A DNA stretch of 64,000 bases from Saccharothrix violaceirubra (lineage in GTDB: Bacteria > Actinomycetota > Actinomycetes > Mycobacteriales > Pseudonocardiaceae), in contig NZ_JACHJS010000001.1 in NCBI RefSeq assembly GCF_014203755.1, forward strand, positions 6,758,001 through 6,822,000. The letters are read 5' to 3'. The notes under the pieces are model-generated. The model was not told the origin of the DNA. It did no database searches and was given only the letters and a program-made list of their open reading frames with translations. Below are positions 56,656-64,000 of this stretch, one piece after another. Positions within the stretch are counted from its first letter, which is position 1. The number at the start of each line of letters is the position of its first letter. Both the position numbers and the translations under genes were made by a program.

Positions 56656-57834
56656 GTGTCGACGCTCAAGGCCGTCCCGTCGGACGTGCGCGCCGGGTTC
56701 ACCTGGTTGACGGGCCACCGGGCGGCCGTGCTGCTCGCGCCGGCCCTGCTCTACCTGCTGGTCCGCGAACTGGGGCTGCTCGTCGTGCAGGCCATGGCCG
56801 CACGCTGGGACAAGGACGTGACCAAGGCCCTGACCTCGTGGGACGGGCAGTGGTTCCTGGGCATCGCCGAGCGCGGCTACGGCAACGTGCCGCCATGGCT
56901 GGTCGACGCCTTCGGGCGGCGTGACCCGTCCACTGCGCTGGCGTTCTTCCCCGGTTACCCGACGCTGGTGGGCTGGGTGGACGCGTTGCCGGGCGTGGGT
57001 TCGGTCGGCGCGGGGTTCACGGTGAGCTTCGTGGCGGGTGTGTGCTGCGCGTACGGGTTGGAACGGCTGGGTCGGGCGGTGTCCGGCGGGTCGCGCCGGG
57101 TCGGGCTGGTGCTGGTCGTCCTGTTCGCCGCGTCGCCGATGGCGATCGTGCTGTCGATGACGTACTCCGAGGCGTTGTTCTGCGCGTACGCCGCGTGGGC
57201 GTTGGTGGGCGTGGTCGAACGGCGTTGGCTGCTCGCGGGCGTGTGCTGCGCGTCGGCGGGTCTGGTCCGGCCGACGGCGGCGGCGCTGGTGCTCGCGGTG
57301 TGCCTGGCCGCGCTGCTCGCGATCAGGCGGCGGGAGGGGTGGCGGCCGTGGGTGGGCGCCGCGATCGCGCCGCTCGGGCTCGTGGGCTACCTGGGGTACG
57401 TGGCCGTGCGCACCGGCCGCTGGGACGGGTGGTTCGCCCTCCAGCAGCGCGGGTGGGACTCGCGCTTCGACGGCGGCGCGGCGACTTGGCGGTTCGCGAA
57501 ACTGATCCTGGGCGAGCCGCGGTCGGTGCTGGAGCTGGCGACCGTGTGGTTCCTGGTCGGCGCGCTGGTCCTGGTCGTGGTGTGCCTGCGCCGGCGGGTG
57601 GAGTGGCCGCTGGTCGTCTACGGCGTCGGCGTGCTGGCGATGGACCTCGGGTCGAACGGGCTGATGAACTCCAAGGCGCGGTTGTTGCTGCCGGCGTTCA
57701 CGCTGCTGGTACCGGTGGCGGTGTGGCTGGCCGGCCGGCGGACGGGGACGGTGGTGGCGGTGTTGTCGGGAGTCGCGGTGTTCGGTACGTGGTTCGGCGC
57801 GTACGCGATCACGGCGTGGCAGTACGCGATCTGA
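56656..57834 (+). CDS. GT-C mannosyltransferase-like membrane protein (PIG-V type)
   Basis: The 392-residue protein has about 9-10 membrane segments and the lumenal-type motif LTSWDGQWFLGIAERGY followed by FFPGYPTLV, as in PIG-V/GT-C polyprenyl-mannose-dependent transferases. It probably adds mannose to a lipid or glycan outside the membrane. GTG 56656 is preferred to GTG 56632 since a TACCCT lies 7 nt upstream. Confidence 0.85.
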   Translation: MSTLKAVPSDVRAGFTWLTGHRAAVLLAPALLYLLVRELGLLVVQAMAARWDKDVTKALTSWDGQWFLGIAERGYGNVPPWLVDAFGRRDPSTALAFFPGYPTLVGWVDALPGVGSVGAGFTVSFVAGVCCAYGLERLGRAVSGGSRRVGLVLVVLFAASPMAIVLSMTYSEALFCAYAAWALVGVVERRWLLAGVCCASAGLVRPTAAALVLAVCLAALLAIRRREGWRPWVGAAIAPLGLVGYLGYVAVRTGRWDGWFALQQRGWDSRFDGGAATWRFAKLILGEPRSVLELATVWFLVGALVLVVVCLRRRVEWPLVVYGVGVLAMDLGSNGLMNSKARLLLPAFTLLVPVAVWLAGRRTGTVVAVLSGVAVFGTWFGAYAITAWQYAI

Positions 57835-58355
57835 TGCACCCGTTGATCTCGGGGCGGACGAGCCCGCGCACGTTCGCGGACGCGCCGGTCGACGTCGAGT
57901 CGATGCGGGTGCTGTTCGAGGCGGCGCGTTGGGCGCCCTCGCACGGGAACAGCCAGCCGGCGCGGTTCCTGCTCGGGTACTCGGGCGACGCCGTGCACGA
58001 GCGGCTGCTCGCCGTGTTGCGGCCGAAGAACCGGGCGTGGGCGTCCGCCGCGCCCGTGCTGTTCGCCGGGCTGGTGATGACGGTGAACGAGAAGGGGCCG
58101 CTGCCCAACGCCGAGTACGGGTTGGGGCTGGCCGTGGAGAACCTGGCGCTGCAGGCCGTGGACCTGGGGTTGGTCACGCACCAGATGGGTGGGTTCGACG
58201 CGGACGCGCTGGTCGCGGCGTTCGGGTTGCCGCCGGAGGTGCGGCCCGTGGTCGTGGTGGCGGTGGGCCGGCCGGGTGCGCCGGAGGGACGTGAGCGGGT
58301 GCGCCTGCCGTTGAGCGGGACCGTGTTCGGCGAGTGGGGCACGCCGGCGTTCTGA
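57834..58355 (+). CDS. Nitroreductase-family protein
   Basis: The 173-residue flavoprotein has the short nitroreductase form: ISGRTSPRTFADAPVD (Arg-x-Ser/Thr-x-Arg), EAARWAPSHGNSQPARF, and GLAVENLALQAVDLGLVTHQMGGFD. It would use FMN and NAD(P)H; substrate unknown. ATG overlaps the previous stop by one base (TGATG). Confidence 0.9.
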   Translation: MHPLISGRTSPRTFADAPVDVESMRVLFEAARWAPSHGNSQPARFLLGYSGDAVHERLLAVLRPKNRAWASAAPVLFAGLVMTVNEKGPLPNAEYGLGLAVENLALQAVDLGLVTHQMGGFDADALVAAFGLPPEVRPVVVVAVGRPGAPEGRERVRLPLSGTVFGEWGTPAF

Positions 58356-58532
58356 GGGTGTGGGGCCGGCCCGCACTCCGCCGCGGGGGAGGTCGTGCGT
58401 CGCGGTACCCGGCGCCGGAGGGGGGAACCGACGCCCGGGTGCCACCGGGGAGTCCGCGTGGAGGTGCGGGCCGGCCTCGGGCGCCGCCGCGGTGGACTCC
58501 GTCGTCCGCCGCGGGCGCCCGGCCTCGAGGGG

Positions 58533-58835
58533 TTACCTGGTCACGAGCCGGGCGATGAACCCGGTCAGGACCAGCCAGAACACGGCCGCCAGGCCGTAGT
58601 TGAGCAGTACGCCGAGGTTGTAGTTGCCGAGGTCGAACAGGCCCGGGAAGAACAGGGCAAGGGGTTCGGCCAGGCTCTGGACGAACCTGAAGAACGCGTT
58701 GCCCTGGTTCGCCCCGAACAGGATCATCAAGATGTAGAGCACCTCGATGAGCGCGAAGACCGCGCCGATGCCGCTGATGATCCGGGCGGCGGTGAAGGTG
58801 CCGCTCCCGGTGCGGGTGGAACGCCATCTGGACAT
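58533..58835 (-). CDS. YggT-like small membrane protein
   Basis: The 100-residue protein has two membrane segments (about 18-40 and 72-95) separated by a loop QGNAFFRFVQSLAEPLALFF, resembling YggT/Ycf19 or a related short family. A CACCCT hexamer lies 6 nt before ATG 58835. The enormous open frame continuing upstream is antisense to leuA and rejected. Confidence 0.75.
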   Translation of the reverse strand: MSRWRSTRTGSGTFTAARIISGIGAVFALIEVLYILMILFGANQGNAFFRFVQSLAEPLALFFPGLFDLGNYNLGVLLNYGLAAVFWLVLTGFIARLVTR

Positions 58836-58930
58836 GGGGTAAGGGTGCCCACCACTCGATCGAGTGAAACTCGATCCGGTCGAGTTCCACCATCTGGACG
58901 CTCGATTCCAGCTTTGCCGCCGCGTCTGGT

Positions 58931-58943
58931 TACCCTGTCGAAC
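58931..58943 (+). promoter_or_regulatory. Leaderless -10 promoter of leu leader
   Basis: TACCCT (58931-58936) ends 7 nt before the leader-peptide GTG at 58944. Confidence 0.6.
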
Positions 58944-58973
58944 GTGGCACGCGCCCTCCTGCTTCGCCGCCGT

Positions 58974-58985
<12 letters not shown>
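58944..58985 (+). CDS. leuL: leu operon leader peptide
   Basis: A 13-codon frame, MARALLLRRRDGV, contains three consecutive Leu codons (CTC CTG CTT), beginning at a leaderless GTG and ending 78 nt before leuA. Ribosome stalling at these codons when charged tRNA-Leu is scarce would change the following RNA fold. Far too short for a length-based call. Confidence 0.75.
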
Positions 58986-60857
<1,872 letters not shown>

Positions 60858-60978
60858 GAACCCGCCCGGGGGTCGGCGGTGTCCGCCGACCCTCGGCGTT
60901 CGCCCGGTGTTCGCCGGCAGTTCCCTGAAGGACGCCCAGGTCGGGGGACGTTCGGCGGTCGCGTAGCGTTCCCGGATC

Positions 60979-61560
60979 ATGACCACCCTCGTGGTGCTGT
61001 TCGTGGTCTCCGTGGTGCCGTTGGCGCCGACCGAGGCCGTGCTGATCGCTTGTGGCGTGCTGGCGGCGTCCGGTGAGGTGCCGTTGGCCGCGGTGATCGC
61101 GGTGGCATCGGTCGGGTGCTTCCTGTCGGACCTCGTGAACTTCGCGGTGGGGCGCGGCGCGGGCATGCGGGCGTTGCGCCGGTTCAGCCGGCGGACGGGG
61201 CCGCGTGCGGTGGTGGAGTGGACGGCCGGGCGGCTGGCCACGCGGGGGGAGCCGATCCTGGTCGCGGCCCGGTTCGTGCCGGGCGGCGGGTTGATCGGGG
61301 CGTTGCTGGCCGGGTCGTTGCGGCTGCCGCGGCGGCGGTTCGCGCCCGTGGCGCTGGTGGGTGCGACGTTGTGGAGCGCGTACACGGCGTTGCTGGGTTA
61401 CTTCGGCGGGCACCTCGTGCCGGACACGCTGACCGCGATCGTGGTGTCGTTCGCCGTCGCCACCCTGCTCGGCATCCCCGTGAGCCTTCTCATCCGCAAA
61501 CGCGCGAGCCCTCCGCTCAAGCACCCCGAACTACGCGCTCAGGCACCTTCGAACGGGTGA
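60979..61560 (+). CDS. DedA-family membrane protein
   Basis: The 193-residue protein has four to five hydrophobic segments and DedA features: VPLAPTEAVLIACGVLAASG, FAVGRGAGMRALRRF and ARFVPGGGLIGALLAGSLRLP with the conserved Arg and Gly-rich turn. DedA proteins are polyprenyl- or phospholipid-flippase-like. The last 18 residues (SPPLKHPELRAQAPSNG) are encoded by repeat locus C and are probably an added tail. Confidence 0.85.
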   Translation: MTTLVVLFVVSVVPLAPTEAVLIACGVLAASGEVPLAAVIAVASVGCFLSDLVNFAVGRGAGMRALRRFSRRTGPRAVVEWTAGRLATRGEPILVAARFVPGGGLIGALLAGSLRLPRRRFAPVALVGATLWSAYTALLGYFGGHLVPDTLTAIVVSFAVATLLGIPVSLLIRKRASPPLKHPELRAQAPSNG

Positions 61561-61665
61561 GACCCGAACGCACAATTCGCGGTGTCCGAACGCACAACTC
61601 GCGGTGCCTGAACGCATGACTCGCGGGGTTTGGTGCCTTCAGGGTGTCCGAGTGGAGGACTCGCG
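61503..61665. repeat. 3'-end repeat, locus C with inverted 22-bp units
   Basis: Left arm 61503-61525 and right arm 61643-61665 are inverted copies of the CGCGAGTCCTCCACTCGG arm. Between them are three 22-bp units whose ends fall at 61581, 61603 and 61625, reverse complements of those at locus B. The left arm lies inside the DedA coding end and the right arm inside the tetR coding end. Confidence 0.87.
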
Positions 61666-62232
61666 GAGGGTGCGGGTGATGGCGATGCGGGCGCGGGTGT
61701 AGGCGGTGGGGTCGTCGTGCAGGACTGAGCGGAGGTTGGCCAGTTCGAGGTAGGCGACGAGTTCGAAGGCGAGTTGGGCCGGGTCGTCGGTGACGGCGGC
61801 GGCGGTCCTGGTCACGAGGTCGTGCCAGCGGCGGTCGTAGTCGGCGATCGCGTCGCGCACGCGGCCGGGGCGGGCGTCGAACTCGGCCTGCACGGCGTAG
61901 AAGAAGCAGCCGCCGGGGAACGTGCGGCCCTCGGAGTAGGCGATCCAGCCGTCCAGCAGCGCGGTCAGGCGGACCAGGCCCTCGGGCAACGCCAGGGCTG
62001 GCTCGACCACCTGCCCGACGAAGATCGCGGCGGCGGCCTTCACGGTCGCGAGCTGGAGTTCCTCCTTCGAGCCGAAGTGGGCGAACACGCCGCTCTTGCT
62101 GATCTCCAGCTCGGTGGAGAGCCGCCCGATCGACAGGCCCTCCAGGCCCTCGACGGACGCGATGTCCACCGCGCGCCGCAGGATCTGCCGACGGGTCTGC
62201 CCGCCGCGCTCCAACCGTCCGTCCACCTTCAC
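61639..62232 (-). CDS. TetR-family repressor
   Basis: The 197-residue regulator has a TetR helix-turn-helix (TRRQILRRAVDIASVEGLEG, LSTELEISKSGVFAHFGSKEEL, about 14-60) and a TetR_C_6-type ligand domain with FPGGCFFYAVQAEFDARPG. It is divergent from a MDMPI-fold gene with a palindromic operator between them. Its C-terminal RESSTRTP comes from repeat locus C. Confidence 0.92.
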   Translation of the reverse strand: MKVDGRLERGGQTRRQILRRAVDIASVEGLEGLSIGRLSTELEISKSGVFAHFGSKEELQLATVKAAAAIFVGQVVEPALALPEGLVRLTALLDGWIAYSEGRTFPGGCFFYAVQAEFDARPGRVRDAIADYDRRWHDLVTRTAAAVTDDPAQLAFELVAYLELANLRSVLHDDPTAYTRARIAITRTLRESSTRTP

Positions 62233-62264
62233 GTCCTCACGCTAACCGGTTGACCACCCCCAAA

Positions 62265-62292
62265 CTAACTGTACGATCGTTCGTATAGTTAG
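62265..62292. promoter_or_regulatory. TetR operator
   Basis: Two 12-bp half-sites, CTAACTGTACGA (62265-62276) and TCGTATAGTTAG (62281-62292), match in 11 of 12 inverted positions around a 4-bp centre, 10 bp before the target ATG. Confidence 0.85.
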
Positions 62293-62302
62293 GAGGACGC
62301 AC

Positions 62303-62860
62303 ATGGTGGACCTGCTCGCACTCGACCGCGCCGCGGTGGAGATCAACCTGGCGCTCTACGACAACCTCGCACCCGATGACTTCGACCGCACCACGCCCTG
62401 TGCCGGGTGGACGGTCCGCGACCTGCTCCGCCACCAGGTCGAGTCCTCTTTGGACTTCGTCGCGGGCGCGCACCGCACGACACCGCGCCCGTTCGACGAG
62501 GACGACCTGGTCGCCGAGTTCCACCGGGCCGCGGCCGAGGTCGCCGACGCGTTCGGCGCGGCCGGCATGCTCGACCGGGAGGCCGACTTCCCCGGCCTGA
62601 CCGCCATGCCCGGCAACCGCCTGGTCGCCGCGCACTTCGTCGACAACCTGGTGCACTCGTGGGACCTGCGCCGTGCGCTCGGCGTCGACGCCACCCTGGA
62701 CGAGGACCTCGCCGGACCGGCCTACCGGATGGCGTTGAAGTACCCGTACACGCCGGAGGTGCGCGGGCCGGGCGCGTTCTTCGCGCACCCCGTGCCGGTC
62801 CTGGACACGGCACCGCTGACGGACCGGCTGGTCGGACTGCTCGGGCGCGACCCGTCCTGA
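62303..62860 (+). CDS. TIGR03086/MDMPI-fold protein
   Basis: The 185-residue mycothiol-dependent maleylpyruvate-isomerase-like (DinB-fold) protein has FDRTTPCAGWTVRDLLRHQVES with the metal-ligand His and AAHFVDNLVHSWDLRRALG with a second His pair. Such proteins conjugate or isomerise substrates with mycothiol, an actinobacterial thiol. AGGAGG site before ATG 62303. It is the evident target of the divergent TetR. Confidence 0.88.
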   Translation: MVDLLALDRAAVEINLALYDNLAPDDFDRTTPCAGWTVRDLLRHQVESSLDFVAGAHRTTPRPFDEDDLVAEFHRAAAEVADAFGAAGMLDREADFPGLTAMPGNRLVAAHFVDNLVHSWDLRRALGVDATLDEDLAGPAYRMALKYPYTPEVRGPGAFFAHPVPVLDTAPLTDRLVGLLGRDPS

Positions 62861-62901
62861 ACGGAACCGACGGTGCCCGTCACGACGACCGTCCGGTACG
62901 A

Positions 62902-62937
62902 GCGGCGGGCGCCCTCCTGGGGGTGGGCGCCCGCCGC
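62902..62937. terminator. Bidirectional terminator
   Basis: A 13-bp perfect stem (62902-62914 with 62925-62937) with a 10-nt loop lies between two convergent genes. Confidence 0.9.
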
Positions 62938-62941
62938 GTCG

Positions 62942-64000
62942 TCACGGGTTGAGCGCCTCGGTCACCGAAGCCGGACCAACGAGGGGCAGGTCGGGCGAGA
63001 GCCCGTCCTCCTCCACGAGCACCGGCTCGACCTCGTGCGGCCGGATCTCGCCCGACCGGATGCCCTCGGCCCAGTGGCACGCCACCCGGTGGCCGGGCAG
63101 CACCTCGCGCAGCACCGGGCGTTCGGTGTCGCACTTCGTCGCCTGCCGCCACGGGCACCGGGTGTGGAACCGGCAGCCGGACGGCGGGTTGGCGGGCGAG
63201 GGCAGGTCGCCGGTGAGCAGGATCCGCTCCCGCCGGTCCTCGACCTCGGGGTCGGGCACCGGGATCGCGGACAGCAGCGCCCGCGTGTACGGGTGCAACG
63301 GCTCGGCGTAGAGGCCGTCGGACGTGGCCTCCTCGACCAGCCCGCCCAGGTACATCACGCCGACCCGGTCGGAGATGTGCCGCACCACGGCCAGGTCGTG
63401 CGCGATCACCAGGTAGGTCAGGCCGAACTGCTCCTGGAGGTCCTCCAGCAGGTTCACGACCTGGGCCTGCACGGACACGTCCAACGCCGAGACCGGCTCG
63501 TCCGCGATGATCAGGTCGGGCTCCACGGCCAACGCGCGGGCGATGCCGATGCGCTGCCGCTGACCGCCGGAGAACTCGTGCGGGTACTTCCGCAGCGAGG
63601 TCGTCGGCAGGCCGACGGCCGCGAGCAGCTCGCGCAGCCGCTTGGCCGTGGACTCGCGGCCCTTGTCGAGACCGTGCGCACGCAGGCCCTCGACCAGGAT
63701 CGACTCCACGGACTGGCGCGGGTCCAGCGACGACATCGGGTCCTGGAACACCATCTGGAGCCGTCGTCGCATCGTGCGCAGCGGCTCGCCGCGCAACGAC
63801 GACAGGTCCGTGCCGTCGAACACGACCTCGCCGCCGGTCGGCTCGGTGAGCCGCAGGATCGCGCGGCCGAGCGTGGACTTGCCGCACCCGGACTCGCCGA
63901 CCAGGCCGTACGTCTCGCCGCGCCGGATGCTCAGGTCGACGCCGTCGACCGCGTACACGTACCCGACCGTGCGATCCAGGAACACGCCCCGCTTGATCGG
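62942..64000 (-). CDS. Oligopeptide ABC transporter ATPase (OppF/DppF type), 5' end outside window
   Basis: This ATP-binding subunit would power peptide uptake. It has Walker [11 protein letters not shown]-loop [14 protein letters not shown], signature [15 protein letters not shown], Walker [15 protein letters not shown] and the OppF C-terminal domain [11 protein letters not shown] with Cys residues. The frame stays open to 64000 (PIKRG before the in-window GTG at 63985 looks native), so the true start lies beyond the window. The other opp subunits probably follow upstream. Confidence 0.92.
   Translation of the reverse strand, partial: PIKRGVFLDRTVGYVYAVDGVDLSIRRGETYGLVGESGCGKSTLGRAILRLTEPTGGEVVFDGTDLSSLRGEPLRTMRRRLQMVFQDPMSSLDPRQSVESILVEGLRAHGLDKGRESTAKRLRELLAAVGLPTTSLRKYPHEFSGGQRQRIGIARALAVEPDLIIADEPVSALDVSVQAQVVNLLEDLQEQFGLTYLVIAHDLAVVRHISDRVGVMYLGGLVEEATSDGLYAEPLHPYTRALLSAIPVPDPEVEDRRERILLTGDLPSPANPPSGCRFHTRCPWRQATKCDTERPVLREVLPGHRVACHWAEGIRSGEIRPHEVEPVLVEEDGLSPDLPLVGPASVTEALNP

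Overview
The window is chromosomal DNA of a high-GC actinomycete, most likely a member of the Pseudonocardiales. The reasons are about 70 percent GC, frequent GTG starts, many 4-base stop/start overlaps, WhiB proteins, XRE-DUF397 pairs, a pSAM2-type integrated element in a tRNA-Pro gene, and gene order closely following Mycobacterium tuberculosis Rv3667-Rv3683 and later Rv3708c-Rv3710. The genus is not resolved.

Bases 1-29100 are a conserved actinobacterial backbone: acs, nhaA, a holin-like membrane protein, an EphE-like hydrolase, the nth-tlpA-nudix-marP operon, crp, an MFS transporter, an extra sliding-clamp paralogue, a metallo-beta-lactamase-fold hydrolase with a second nudix protein, a Gfo/Idh oxidoreductase, a RidA operon, an XRE-DUF397 pair, two ArsA-like ATPases, whiB4, ponA2, a YqeY-like protein and a metallophosphoesterase. 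The main departure is two P-loop NTPase genes (one with a C-terminal TIR domain, one with a TIR-like N-terminus) placed between ephE and marP and apparently co-transcribed with marP.

Bases 29126-40123 hold tRNA-Pro(CGG) and an integrated element of the AICE class, bounded by perfect 46-bp direct repeats (29157-29202 and 40078-40123). In order it carries an integrase, an excisionase-like HTH protein, a RepSA-type rolling-circle initiator, a WhiB-like protein, an FtsK/Tra translocase, small unknown genes, a GntR repressor with operator repeats, an XRE-TPR regulator, a large inverted repeat, three perfect-period 146-bp tandem repeats and a Fic protein. Just beyond the right att site lies a remnant of another integrase end, so this tRNA has been used more than once.

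Bases 40300-54100 are accessory or variable: an SPFH lipoprotein, a decayed orphan type I-E-like CRISPR array, a methyltransferase overlapping an S9 peptidase, a small HTH protein, an FMN reductase, a fur-katA pair, a second MFS transporter, a membrane-anchored P-loop protein divergent from an XRE regulator, and an FGGY sugar kinase. Two gene-poor stretches (41749-42371 and 45579-46688) hold hairpins but no convincing gene.

Bases 54180-64000 return to conserved metabolism: asd and lysC (with a well-marked internal start for the beta subunit), a GT-C mannosyltransferase-like protein, a nitroreductase, leuA behind a 13-residue leader peptide with three consecutive Leu codons, a DedA protein, a TetR repressor with a near-perfect operator and its divergent target, and the 3' part of an oligopeptide ABC ATPase gene running off the end.

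Two themes cut across the window. A family of palindromic and 22-bp tandem repeats sits at gene 3' ends at three loci and supplies the same C-terminal peptide to two unrelated proteins. Many starts are preceded at 6-8 nt by a TANNNT -10 hexamer, indicating leaderless transcripts; this was used to choose several starts.
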